64,000 nucleotides of DNA from an uncultured Planctomycetota bacterium (lineage in GTDB: Bacteria > Planctomycetota > Brocadiia > CAIUPP01). The translations under genes were made by a program, and so were the position numbers. Shown here piece after piece: positions 35,345-44,894 of this stretch (positions within the stretch are counted from its first letter, which is position 1; every line of letters starts with the position of its first letter). Where the stretch lies: NCBI GenBank assembly GCA_903901045.1, contig CAIUPP010000088.1, forward strand, positions 39,488-103,487, given 5' to 3'. The notes beneath the pieces are model-generated. The model was not told where the DNA came from. It was given only the letters and a program-made list of their open reading frames with translations, and made no database searches.

Positions 35345-36190
35345 TCACCCCCGCCGCGACGCCACGATGCAGGCAGTCTCGGCGTCGGTGCGGACGCCCG
35401 CGAAACCGAGCTTCACAAGCCGCCGTGAGACGCTGGCATTCAGGTCCACCCGCCGCCCCTTGCTCCCCGGCGCCCCGGTGTAGTGGAGCAGCTTTCCGCC
35501 GGGTTTCAGAATCCGCAGCACCTGCGCGTAGAATGCGTCGGAATACAGTTCGCCGGCCACGGCAAGGGTGGGCGGGTCATGGTTGACGATGTCGTAGGTC
35601 GCGTCGCCAAGGCCGGGGAGGAGTTCCGCCGCGTCGCCATGAATCAGCCGAATCTTCGGGTTCTCGAAAAGCGGCTGCGACCAGGGGTTCAGCCGCGCCA
35701 TGGCGATGACATTCTCATCCTTCTCAATGACCGTCACCGACTGCGCGGTGGACGCGGCAAGGAGGGCGGTATATCCCAGCCCCATGCAAGTGTCCAGCGC
35801 CGCGCCGCGCACGGGGGAGAGCAGCCGCAGTTTCGCCTCGGCATCCTTCCGGGGAGTCGTCCCCGCGATTCGATGCATCAGGATGCCGCTGATCTCCAGC
35901 GCCGGCCAGTCCTTCGTCGGCCGCAGCTTGTACGTCCGGCGGGTCGCCTCGGAGTACCGGATCAGCTTCTCGATCTCCCCCGCCGATACGGCGAAGACGG
36001 CATCCTCCGACTTCGCGATCTTGCGCAGGTCCTCCAGGGATATGCTGACCGCGCCCGCGAGCGACACGCCCCCCTCGCTCAGCGAGACCTCCGCCTCGCT
36101 CCTGCCGAGGTCCAGCGAGACCCGCGCCCGGCTCCCCTGCTGAAACTGCTTCAGCATATCAGACGCTTGAATGCATGAGAGTAGAATCAT
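35345..36190 (-). CDS. SAM-dependent methyltransferase resembling the archaeal COG2521 group
   Basis: LDTCMGLGYTALLA..VTVIEKDENVIAMARLNPWS...NHDPPT; start uncertain. Confidence 0.65.
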   Translation of the reverse strand: MILLSCIQASDMLKQFQQGSRARVSLDLGRSEAEVSLSEGGVSLAGAVSISLEDLRKIAKSEDAVFAVSAGEIEKLIRYSEATRRTYKLRPTKDWPALEISGILMHRIAGTTPRKDAEAKLRLLSPVRGAALDTCMGLGYTALLAASTAQSVTVIEKDENVIAMARLNPWSQPLFENPKIRLIHGDAAELLPGLGDATYDIVNHDPPTLAVAGELYSDAFYAQVLRILKPGGKLLHYTGAPGSKGRRVDLNASVSRRLVKLGFAGVRTDAETACIVASRRG

Positions 36191-36386
36191 GACGCCTCTT
36201 CCCTGCCCGGCTGTTCCCCGGATGATGCAACTCGCCGAATCATACCATCTTTGGACCGGGCATGTCCGTGATGCACGACGCCGCGCCGTTGACAAACAAA
36301 TCATCGGCGACAATAATGGCAACCGTCGTGGCCCATTGTTCTCAGCCCTTCGGATAATTGCTTCAGCCAGGAAAGGCGCTCCCATC

Positions 36387-36803
36387 ATGCCCGCAAAGAA
36401 TGCAACTCGCATCATCAACGGCTTCCACCACGTCGCGATCCGGGTCAAGGACTTCGATGCCACGGTGCGGTTCTACAAGGAAGGTCTCGGGCTGAAAGAG
36501 CGGCTTGCCTGGGGCGAGGGGGATGGGCGCGCCATTATGCTCGACGCGGGCAACGAGAACTGCGTGGAAATCTTCGCGGGCGCGAAGAGCGCTCCAGCGG
36601 AGGGGAGCATCGTCCACTTCGCGCTGTGCGCCGCCGACTGCGACGCCGCGCTCAAGCGCGCAAAGGCCGCTGGCGCGACGGTCACCGCAGAGCCGAAGAC
36701 CGTCGCCATCCCGGCCACCACCGGCCCGCACTCCGTGCGCATCGCCTTCGTCCGCACCCCCGGCGGCGAGATCGTCGAGTTCTTCCAGGACATGCCCGGC
36801 TAG
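36387..36803 (+). CDS. VOC family (glyoxalase-like) protein
   Basis: FHHVAIRVKDFDATVRFYKEGLGLKE...RTPGGEIVEFFQ. Confidence 0.85.
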   Translation: MPAKNATRIINGFHHVAIRVKDFDATVRFYKEGLGLKERLAWGEGDGRAIMLDAGNENCVEIFAGAKSAPAEGSIVHFALCAADCDAALKRAKAAGATVTAEPKTVAIPATTGPHSVRIAFVRTPGGEIVEFFQDMPG

Positions 36804-36823
36804 GCAGCGCAACAACGGCAGGA

Positions 36824-36930
36824 ACCGCCGATGAACGCGGATGGACGCGGATACGGAAGCAGGCCCTGAACGGGTCGAGAAGAGTCCCCTTGTAGTCTCC
36901 ATCGGCGTCCATTTGCGTTCATCGGCGGTT
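36824..36930. repeat. Inverted pair of 26-bp intergenic repeats
   Basis: aaccgccgatgaacgcggatggacgc ... gcgtccatttgcgttcatcggcggtt. Confidence 0.75.
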
Positions 36931-37027
36931 TCCCACCCGCCGCCGTTCCCGGCTTCCCCCCACCGCTTTGCTTTTTCTGCGCCGTCCTATAGAATGCCCT
37001 TACTTGATCCACGGGACAGGAGGCGGC

Positions 37028-38563
37028 ATGCTCGCGAAGGTCATCAGCACGGGGACGTTCGGCATCGAGGCGTATCCGGTCGAGGTGGAGGTCAACGTCT
37101 CCAAGGTGGACTTCACCGGCACTGCGCTGGTCGGCCTGCCCGACGCCGCCGTCAAAGAGAGCCTGGAGCGCGTCCGAGCCGCCGTCACCAACAGCGGCTA
37201 CCATTTCCGCACGCACCGCATGACCATCAACCTCGCTCCCGCCGATATGCGCAAGGAAGGCCCTTCCTTCGACCTTCCCATCGCCGTGGCGATCCTCACC
37301 GCCTCCGAGCAAATCGTGGCCCCCAAGCTGGAGGAGTACGCCCTCACCGGCGAACTCGCGCTGGATGGCCGCCTGCGCCGCGTGAACGGCGCGCTCTCCA
37401 TGGCGCTGCGATGCCGCCAGGAGGGGCGACGCGGCATCATCCTCCCCGAGGAAAACGCCGAGGAGGCCGGCGTGGTCGAAGGGATCGAAGTCATTCCCCT
37501 GCGCACGCTCACCGAAGTCGTCGGCTTCCTCACCGACCACGTGGTGATGGAATCCTACCGGGTGGACCTCGCGCAGGCGCTGGGCGCCAGTTCACATTAC
37601 GAGGTGGACTTCAGCGAGGTGAAGGGGCAAGAGCACATCAAGCGCGCGCTCACCGTCGCCGCGGCGGGGGGACATAACGTCCTGATGATCGGCCCTCCCG
37701 GCGCGGGGAAATCCATGCTCGCGCAGCGCCTCCCCACCATCCTCCCCCCCATGACGATTGAGGAGGCGCTGGAAACGACGAAGGTCTACTCCGTGGATGG
37801 CCTCATGCGCGCGGGCCAGTCGCTCATCGCCACGCGCCCCTTCCGCGCGCCCCACCACACCGTCAGCGAAATCGGCCTGGCCGGCGGCGGCGCGGTGCCG
37901 AAGCCGGGCGAGGTGAGCCTGTCGCACCATGGTGTGCTCTTCCTGGACGAACTGCCGCAATTCGAACGGCGAACGCTGGAAGTGCTGCGCCAGCCGATGG
38001 AGGACGGGCACGTCACCATCAGCCGCGCACGCATGACCGTCACTTACCCCTCGCAATTCATGTTGATAGCCGCGCTGAATCCATGCCCCTGCGGCTACCT
38101 GACCGACCCAAAGAAGGAGTGCCATTGCAGCCCGCGGCAGGTGCAGGCGTACATGGGGCGGATCAGCGGGCCGCTGCTGGACCGCATCGACATTCAGGTG
38201 GAAGTGCCCGCCGTGAACTACCGCGACCTGCGCAACCCCGCCGAGGGTGAGCCCTCCTCCATCATCCGCGAGCGCGTCACCCGCGCCCGCGACCTCCAAC
38301 GCGCGCGGTTCAAAGATACGAAGACCTTCTGCAACGCCCGGATGAACAACCGCTTGCTCAAGAAGCACTGCAAAATCGACGGCCCCGCCGAGACCGTCCT
38401 TTCCAGCGCTATGCAAAGCTTCTCACTCTCGGCGCGGGCGTACACCAAGATACTCAAGCTCTCGCGGACGATTGCTGATTTGGATGGCGCGGAGGAGATA
38501 AGAACTGAGCATGTAACCGAGGCTATCCAGTACAGGAGTTTGGATAGGAATTTGTGGGCGTGA
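37028..38563 (+). CDS. comM: YifB/ComM family Mg-chelatase-like AAA ATPase
   Basis: MLAKVISTGTFGIEAYPVEVEVNVSK...GPPGAGKSMLAQRLPTILPPM; C-terminus SLSARAYTKILKLSRTIADLDG. Confidence 0.93.
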   Translation: MLAKVISTGTFGIEAYPVEVEVNVSKVDFTGTALVGLPDAAVKESLERVRAAVTNSGYHFRTHRMTINLAPADMRKEGPSFDLPIAVAILTASEQIVAPKLEEYALTGELALDGRLRRVNGALSMALRCRQEGRRGIILPEENAEEAGVVEGIEVIPLRTLTEVVGFLTDHVVMESYRVDLAQALGASSHYEVDFSEVKGQEHIKRALTVAAAGGHNVLMIGPPGAGKSMLAQRLPTILPPMTIEEALETTKVYSVDGLMRAGQSLIATRPFRAPHHTVSEIGLAGGGAVPKPGEVSLSHHGVLFLDELPQFERRTLEVLRQPMEDGHVTISRARMTVTYPSQFMLIAALNPCPCGYLTDPKKECHCSPRQVQAYMGRISGPLLDRIDIQVEVPAVNYRDLRNPAEGEPSSIIRERVTRARDLQRARFKDTKTFCNARMNNRLLKKHCKIDGPAETVLSSAMQSFSLSARAYTKILKLSRTIADLDGAEEIRTEHVTEAIQYRSLDRNLWA

Positions 38564-38565
38564 TT

Positions 38566-38618
38566 GTCGAAGGAATCGAGTCATTCGATTGAATCGACTC
38601 ATTCGACTCCTTCTCGAC
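38566..38618. repeat. Imperfect long palindrome directly after comM stop
   Basis: gtcgaaggaatcgagtcattcgattgaatcgactcattcgactccttctcgac. Confidence 0.75.
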
Positions 38619-38634
38619 AGAAAGTAGGCGAGCC

Positions 38635-39381
38635 ATGTTCGGTGGCACGGGCGGCTACTTCTGGCTCGATTCGTGGATTCTGGCCAATGTCGTGCAACTC
38701 GGAACTCAGAGATTCTGCGGATTGTTCTTGAACCGCACGAACGATCCTTGTGGGCGACAGTTCGACCAGATGAACCAGGCCGCACGGTCCGGGTGCGCCA
38801 ACATCGCGGAGGGATCGGCGCGCCGGGCGACTTCCAAAGAAACCGAAATGAAGCTGACGGACGTGGCGCGGTCAAGCCTGGCCGAACTTTCGGGCGACTA
38901 TCTGAACTGGCTCTTGCGGCAGGAGAAGGCACCGTGGGGAAAGAACAGCCCGGAAGCGAGAGCCGTGTACGCCGTCCGGTTGGAGAAGGCCGAGTACGGC
39001 GAGGACGTCGTTCATGACGCCTGCGCGCACATCCTGGCACAGAAACGGAAGTTCGCAAAGTGGCTGGAGTCTGGAAACGATGAAATCATGGCCAATGTCC
39101 TGCTGATCCTCATTGCCAGGGTGATCAACATGCTCAATCACCAGATGGAGACACAGGGCAGGACGTTCCAGAAAGAAGGCGGATTCCGCGAGAAGCTGAC
39201 GAGCCTGCGGGTGGATGCAAGAGCCAGGCAGGAAGCAGCCCCCCTGTGTCCGAAGTGCGGCAAACCAATGACCCGCCGCCGCGCCAAGAGCGGGAGGAAC
39301 GCAGGCAAGGACTTCTGGGGATGCACGGGATATCCCGAGTGCAAAGGGGTGAAGGTGATGCAGCAAGAGGCCGGTCAGTGA
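38635..39381 (+). CDS. Four-helix-bundle protein with C-terminal C4 topoisomerase-type zinc finger
   Basis: QMNQAARSGCANIAEGSARRATSKETEMKLTDVARSSLAELSGDYLNWLL; CPKCGKPMTRRRAKSGRNAGKDFWGCTGYPECKG. Confidence 0.85.
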   Translation: MFGGTGGYFWLDSWILANVVQLGTQRFCGLFLNRTNDPCGRQFDQMNQAARSGCANIAEGSARRATSKETEMKLTDVARSSLAELSGDYLNWLLRQEKAPWGKNSPEARAVYAVRLEKAEYGEDVVHDACAHILAQKRKFAKWLESGNDEIMANVLLILIARVINMLNHQMETQGRTFQKEGGFREKLTSLRVDARARQEAAPLCPKCGKPMTRRRAKSGRNAGKDFWGCTGYPECKGVKVMQQEAGQ

Positions 39382-39448
39382 TGGGAAGCGAGGAAAGGAA
39401 AGTGGGAGGCACGCATCGTTCGAATGACGCTTGGCTCACTCGGTGTGG

Positions 39449-39618
39449 CAATTCGCCCTTAGCGTCCGCGCCTACGGCAAGATCATCGAGCTTGTCCTGA
39501 GCCCGCCGATGGACTCTCCCGGACGCTTGTAGACTTGGATGGCGCGGAGAAAATCCGCACGGAGCATGTGACGGAGACGGTGCAGGTCCGAGGTCTGGAC
39601 AGGCATTTGCGGGCGTGA
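39449..39618 (+). pseudogene. Decayed second copy of comM 3' end
   Basis: QFALSVRAYGKIIEL then a ~20-nt interruption then SRTLVDLDGAEKIRTEHVTETVQVRGLDRHLRA*, matching the comM C-terminus. Confidence 0.85.
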
Positions 39619-39670
39619 CTCGTGCGCGCGCGGATGCGCATATTTCAGGAACATAGAAGGAGTTGGGGCG

Positions 39671-41797
39671 ATGACGAGCAAGCGATTCTGGACGATTGCG
39701 GCCGCGTTTGCGCTTTGGACCGGCGTGGCGCTGGCGCAGGAGAATGCCGAACTTCAGAAGCTGCTGGACCAGTGTGCGCGCGGCGATGCGCGGGCATTGA
39801 ATCCGCTGAGGCGATTCGGGCCCGCCGCCGCGCCGGCCGTCCCCTCCATCATCGCGATTATGAAGAACCATCCGCTCGATGCCGGCGCGCCCATGGAAGT
39901 CTTTGGCGTGCAGAACGACGCCGTCGATACCCTCGGCCGAATCGGGCCCGCCGCCAAACCCGCCATTCCTCTGGTGCTCGCCTTCATGGAAATGGCGCCC
40001 AAACTGCCGCTGCAATCGCCCAATCCCGCCTTGGACGCCGAGATTTGGGGACGGCTAAGGATGGTGCCGCTGATCGTGGCGTCTGAAACTTTGGGCGCTA
40101 TGGGCCCCGGGGCCGATGCCGCCCTGCCGAAGTTGAAGGAACTGACCATGTACCCCGACCCCGCCGTCGCCCTGGCGGCGCACGTGGGGTTGGCCGGAAT
40201 CACCGGCGACCCAAAGGAACTCGACGCTATCGCCGCTGCGCTGAAGAAAGGGGAGGACCAGACGTTGTTCGCCATGGACGCCGCGGTTGAAAATCCCAAC
40301 CTGCATCTGAATTTCTCAAACGAGCGGATCAAGGAGTTCATGGCCGACCCAAACCCTCACGTCAGCGCGATCGGCCAGGGGCTGGCGAAGCTCAACATGA
40401 GCAAGAGCGATGAGCTTGCCCCTTCGCTGGTGCTGGGCTTCACGCACAACGACTCCAGCATAGCTCGGAAGTCTCGCGAAGCCCTGGCGGCGCTCGGTGC
40501 GGAGGCGGTTCCCGCGCTCATCGCGGGCCTCAAGGGACAGTTCGACACAACCGGCATTCCGCCGAACAGCATTGAAAGCGCCAAACACGCCGTCCTGGCC
40601 GAATCGGCCCTGACTCTCGCCATGATCGGGCCGAAGGGGCAGGCCGCCGCCCCCGTCCTGATTCCGATGCTCAAGGACAAGAATATGCCGCGGTACGCCA
40701 TTCTTCAGGCGCTGGCGGAGATGGGCGACGCCGCCAAGCCCGCCATCCCGGACATTCAAGCCATTCTCGCATCGGACGCGCATCTGGCGATCTGGGCTCG
40801 TTATGCACTCTATCGATTCGACGTGGATCGCGAGGCCCAGTTGCAAGCCATTGTGAACGCCGTAGGTTTCACCGGGTATGATTTGACCCCGCGCGATGTC
40901 CTCCAGAAGATCGGCCCCGTTGCCATCCCCGTGCTGATGGCCCGCTTCGACGCCGTCAAGGAGAAGTCCGAAGCGGCCGACCAGGTTGTCAAAGCGCTGG
41001 CATCCTTCAAAACAGAGGCGAAGCCCGCGCTGCCGATGCTTCAGGAGTACATGAAAGCCACCGCCAACGATAAGGGAGCGAACGTTGAGTACATCCGCGG
41101 CCGAGTGAAGGAAGGCATATTCCAGATCGAGTCGGCCATCGAGGAGGAGCGCAAACACACTTCCGCGCGGCCGAACCAGCCCGACGCCCCGGCGCCGCCC
41201 GCGGAAAAGCCCTCCGCGTCCTCCGCGACGCCAACCTCTCCCGTGCAGGGCCACATTGTCCCCACCGAACCGGTGGGCCTGAAGGACCTTCCGCCGGTCG
41301 TGTCCGACCTCGTCAAGGCGGATTTCCCCAACGACGCGATGACCGCGGCCAGCGTGAACAAGACTCCGGGCAATGCCGCGTACAAAGTCGTGCTCCACTC
41401 GCCCGGCGGGACTGACCGCGCCATGGAAATCAATCTCACTCCCCAAGGCGAGGCGGCGTCCACCAAGGTTGCTCTTCTGCAGGAGGAGATTCCGCAGACC
41501 GTCTTGGATGGCGCTAAGGCCGGCTCCGACGGGGGCGACCTGCGCCCGACGTTGGCCAAGACTGTCAATACCGCTCCTGCCGTGAGTTTCATGGCAACGC
41601 GCACGGTGACGTACGTTCTCAACGGAAAAAGGCTCGACAAGCCAACCGTCCTCTATGTGGTGATGCTGAAGAAAGGCGCCATTCCCGGGAACATTTCCGT
41701 TGATGCGGAGGGAAAGGTCGTGACCCCGGCAAAATACCTCCCCCCGAGAAAGCCGGCGACCCCCGCGCCCAGGAGCGGCGCGCCGCAGCAGCCCTGA
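39671..41797 (+). CDS. Secreted HEAT-repeat protein with PepSY-like C-terminal region
   Basis: Signal peptide; repeated GPAAKPAIP/..ALPKLKEL helices. Confidence 0.7.
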   Translation: MTSKRFWTIAAAFALWTGVALAQENAELQKLLDQCARGDARALNPLRRFGPAAAPAVPSIIAIMKNHPLDAGAPMEVFGVQNDAVDTLGRIGPAAKPAIPLVLAFMEMAPKLPLQSPNPALDAEIWGRLRMVPLIVASETLGAMGPGADAALPKLKELTMYPDPAVALAAHVGLAGITGDPKELDAIAAALKKGEDQTLFAMDAAVENPNLHLNFSNERIKEFMADPNPHVSAIGQGLAKLNMSKSDELAPSLVLGFTHNDSSIARKSREALAALGAEAVPALIAGLKGQFDTTGIPPNSIESAKHAVLAESALTLAMIGPKGQAAAPVLIPMLKDKNMPRYAILQALAEMGDAAKPAIPDIQAILASDAHLAIWARYALYRFDVDREAQLQAIVNAVGFTGYDLTPRDVLQKIGPVAIPVLMARFDAVKEKSEAADQVVKALASFKTEAKPALPMLQEYMKATANDKGANVEYIRGRVKEGIFQIESAIEEERKHTSARPNQPDAPAPPAEKPSASSATPTSPVQGHIVPTEPVGLKDLPPVVSDLVKADFPNDAMTAASVNKTPGNAAYKVVLHSPGGTDRAMEINLTPQGEAASTKVALLQEEIPQTVLDGAKAGSDGGDLRPTLAKTVNTAPAVSFMATRTVTYVLNGKRLDKPTVLYVVMLKKGAIPGNISVDAEGKVVTPAKYLPPRKPATPAPRSGAPQQP

Positions 41798-41825
41798 ACG
41801 CGAAAGCGACGCTCGGGCACGGAAT

Positions 41826-42620
41826 TCACGCGATCGAGCGAACCACCCCGCCATCTACTCTGAGCGCCGCTCCCGTCGTCGCCGACGCCAGCGCGCCGCA
41901 GACATAGGCGATCATCGCCCCCACTTCGTCGGGCGTGGCAAACCGCTTGATCAGCGAGGAGGGGCGGCCCGTCTCAAAGAAGTCCCGCTCCACTTTTGCC
42001 CTGTCCACGCCGCGCGACGCGGCCAATTGCTCCACGAACTTGCCCACCCCCTCCGATGCGGTGGGCCCGGGAAGAACGCTGTTGACCGTCACCCCCGTGC
42101 CCGCCAGCGTCTCCGCAAGCCCGCGTGAAACAGCCAATTGCGCTGTCTTCGTCATGCCGTAGTGAACCATCTCGGCTGGAATCTGGAGCCCCGACTCGCT
42201 CGACACAAAAACGATGCGCCCCCAGTTCCGCAACCTCATGCCATGGACGTAGTGGCGCGAGAGTCGCACCCCGCTGAGGACGTTGGTTTCGAAGAAGCGG
42301 ATCCAGTCCTCGTCCGGAATCTCTTCGAACGGCTTCGGCTCGAAAATGCCCAGGTTGTTGACCAGGATATCCAGTTCCGGCAGTTGAGCGAACATCTCCT
42401 TGCACCCCTGCGCGGAGCTCAAGTCCGCGGCGACTCCGCTGACGGACGCGCCGGGCACTTCGCGCTGGAGTTGCGCCACGGCGTCAGCGACTCGCTGAGC
42501 CGTCCGGCCGTTCACGGCAACGCGCGCTCCTTCTCTGGCCAGAGCGCGGGCGGCGGCATACCCGATACCGGCAGTCGACCCCGTCACCAGCGCCCGTTTT
42601 CCCTTCAACCCCAGGTCCAT
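41826..42620 (-). CDS. SDR family oxidoreductase
   Basis: MDLGLKGKRALVTGSTAGIGYAAARALAREGARVAVNGR...NNLG. Confidence 0.88.
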   Translation of the reverse strand: MDLGLKGKRALVTGSTAGIGYAAARALAREGARVAVNGRTAQRVADAVAQLQREVPGASVSGVAADLSSAQGCKEMFAQLPELDILVNNLGIFEPKPFEEIPDEDWIRFFETNVLSGVRLSRHYVHGMRLRNWGRIVFVSSESGLQIPAEMVHYGMTKTAQLAVSRGLAETLAGTGVTVNSVLPGPTASEGVGKFVEQLAASRGVDRAKVERDFFETGRPSSLIKRFATPDEVGAMIAYVCGALASATTGAALRVDGGVVRSIA

Positions 42621-42912
42621 GATATCCCTCCTGACTAAGTCCCGCGCTTCTCGCAGATCCACACCACGGCACGTTGGCCGCATTCACGCCGGCACGGTCC
42701 GGCACATTGATTCTAATCCACCGAACCTTCGTAGTTGAGCCCCCTCCCCGGCAAAATAAGCGCCTGGCTCCCCCATCCGGGCTCAGGCTGTTCCGCCCGA
42801 CGCCCTCCTGCGGTGCATTTTCCAATTGACCCACCCCCCGCATCCCGGATAGCATACTCGCGGTCGCATGCTGATTGGCCCCATTCGCGTTAGCGCAGGA
42901 AAGGGAATCTCC

Positions 42913-43956
42913 ATGCTCAACGCATCGCCGAACCGCGCGCCTGGCCTCGCCATCGCAGCTCTGTTTCTCGCCGGCAGCGTCGCTTTCTCCGCCCCGGTCG
43001 CCCCGGCCGCAGCCCCCGCCCCCGCCGCCGCGCGCCCCCAGATGCCCGCTATCACGCAGCCGGTGATGTTCAATACCCCTGAGGCGGACAAGATTCTCGC
43101 CGCCCTGCAGGTCTTCCCGGCGGACAACCCGTGGAATGAGGATATCTCGCAGAGGCCCGTCCTGAAGAACTCGGTGGAGATGATCTCCCTCATCGGACCC
43201 GGGAAGCGGCTCGCGTACAACCTCGACATGGCGTTCATCTTCGTCCCGGGCGACCAGAAGAAAGTCGATGTGAAGCTGCTCGCCTATCCTGCCGAGTCGG
43301 ACAAGGGGCCGTACCCGATGCCCGACAATGCCCCCGTCGAGGGCTGGCCGCTGGATGGCCGCTCGCTGGCCGCCGCGCAAGCCGGCAAGGAGGACACCGA
43401 CCGGCACGTGATCGTCGTGGACCCGGTCAACCGCATGCTCTACGAGTTCTACCAGGGGCGCAAGACTCCCGCCGGCTGGGAATCCGCCTGCGAGGCGACC
43501 TTCGACCTGAAGTCCAACAGGCTCCGCCCCGACGGCTGGACCTCTTCCGACGCCGCCGGTCTGCCCATCTTCCCCGCCATCATCCGATATGACGAAGTCG
43601 AGCGCGGCATGGTCGAGCACGCCATGCGCTTCACCGTGCACAACACGCGCAACGCCTACGTTTACCCCGCCACCCACCGCGCCAGCAGGAAGACCGACCC
43701 GAACCTGCCGCGCATGGGGGAGCGCTTCCGCCTGAAGGCGAATTACGATATCTCCTCCTTCTCGCCGCACGTGCAGGCAATCCTCAAGGGGCTGAAGAAG
43801 TACGGCATGTTCGTCGCGGACAACGGCGGCGACTGGCGTCTCTCCGTCGCGCCGGACAAACGCATCAAGGGACTGGATGAACTGGGCCGCCTGAAGGGCG
43901 CCGATTTCGAGGTCGTGGAGCCCACCGGGCCGAACGAAGGGCCGCGCGGACATTGA
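42913..43956 (+). CDS. Secreted conserved hypothetical protein
   Basis: Signal peptide-like N-terminus; AGLPIFPAIIRYDEVERGMVEHAMRFTV...KKYGMFVADNGGDWRLS. Confidence 0.65.
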   Translation: MLNASPNRAPGLAIAALFLAGSVAFSAPVAPAAAPAPAAARPQMPAITQPVMFNTPEADKILAALQVFPADNPWNEDISQRPVLKNSVEMISLIGPGKRLAYNLDMAFIFVPGDQKKVDVKLLAYPAESDKGPYPMPDNAPVEGWPLDGRSLAAAQAGKEDTDRHVIVVDPVNRMLYEFYQGRKTPAGWESACEATFDLKSNRLRPDGWTSSDAAGLPIFPAIIRYDEVERGMVEHAMRFTVHNTRNAYVYPATHRASRKTDPNLPRMGERFRLKANYDISSFSPHVQAILKGLKKYGMFVADNGGDWRLSVAPDKRIKGLDELGRLKGADFEVVEPTGPNEGPRGH

Positions 43957-44894
43957 ACAACATCGAGGTTCCCGCGCACACTGTCTCCGTCATCGTCTCG
44001 GCCTATCGCCGCGCCGCGTACCTGAACCAGGCGCTGGAGAGCGTCCGCGCGCAGTCGTTCGCCGACCGCGAGTTGATTGTGGTGGATGACGCCTCGGGCG
44101 AAGAATGCGTCCGCCAGTACAGGCTGCCCCCCGGCGCACGGCTCATCATCCATGAAAGCCGCCGCGGCTCTGCGGCGGCCTCGCGCAACACCGGCCTCAG
44201 CGCGGCGCGAGGAGAGTACGTGGCCTTCCTGGATGAGGACGATATCTGGCTCCCCGGCAAACTCGCGGCGCAGGTCAACGCCCTGGAGAAACAGCCGGAG
44301 GCCGCCTTCACTTACTGTCACTCCCGGGACGTGGATGAATCCCTGCGCCCCTGCGCAAAGCAGGCGCGTTTTCGACCCTGCGCCGATCCCGTAAGAGAAC
44401 TCGTCAAGCGGAATTTCATCAAGACCCCCTCCAGCGTGATGGTCCGCCGCAGCGCCTTGGAGGAATGCGGCTTTTTTGACGAGAGCGTCGCGGGGGCGGC
44501 GGACCGGGATTTGTGGCTCAGGCTGGCGCGAAGGCATCCGCTGGTTGCGCTGTCCGAGCCCCTCGTCCTGTACCGCATGCACCCCGGGCAGTTGCACCAT
44601 CAGGAGCGCCTGACCCGCCCCGGCCGCATCCGGGGTCTCGAAAAGACGCTCGCCTGGACGGAAGCGGAGCGCCCCGATCTGGCGCCGCTGGCGAGGCGCA
44701 CGCTCTCCCACGCGCTGTTCAAGGTCGCGCGCGCCCAATGGTCCGAGGAGAATAGCGCCACCGACGCGCTCGACGCCGTCAGGCGCGCGCGTTCGCTCTG
44801 CCCATGGAACCTCCCCGCCCGCATGCTGGAGTTCCGCATTGCGTTCTCCCTGCGCCGTCCATCAACCCGGACCCCGGCGGAGCGCGTCCAATGA
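43953..44894 (+). CDS. Glycosyltransferase family 2 (TTG start)
   Basis: HTVSVIVSAYRRAAYLNQALESVRAQSFADRELIVVDDAS...AFLDEDDIWLPGKL. Confidence 0.88.
   Translation: MNNIEVPAHTVSVIVSAYRRAAYLNQALESVRAQSFADRELIVVDDASGEECVRQYRLPPGARLIIHESRRGSAAASRNTGLSAARGEYVAFLDEDDIWLPGKLAAQVNALEKQPEAAFTYCHSRDVDESLRPCAKQARFRPCADPVRELVKRNFIKTPSSVMVRRSALEECGFFDESVAGAADRDLWLRLARRHPLVALSEPLVLYRMHPGQLHHQERLTRPGRIRGLEKTLAWTEAERPDLAPLARRTLSHALFKVARAQWSEENSATDALDAVRRARSLCPWNLPARMLEFRIAFSLRRPSTRTPAERVQ

Noticed and set aside
38635-39381. Four-helix-bundle gene considered as a DGR accessory (Avd) protein
   Set aside because: No reverse transcriptase or template/variable repeat pair found nearby; the C4 zinc-finger tail also differs
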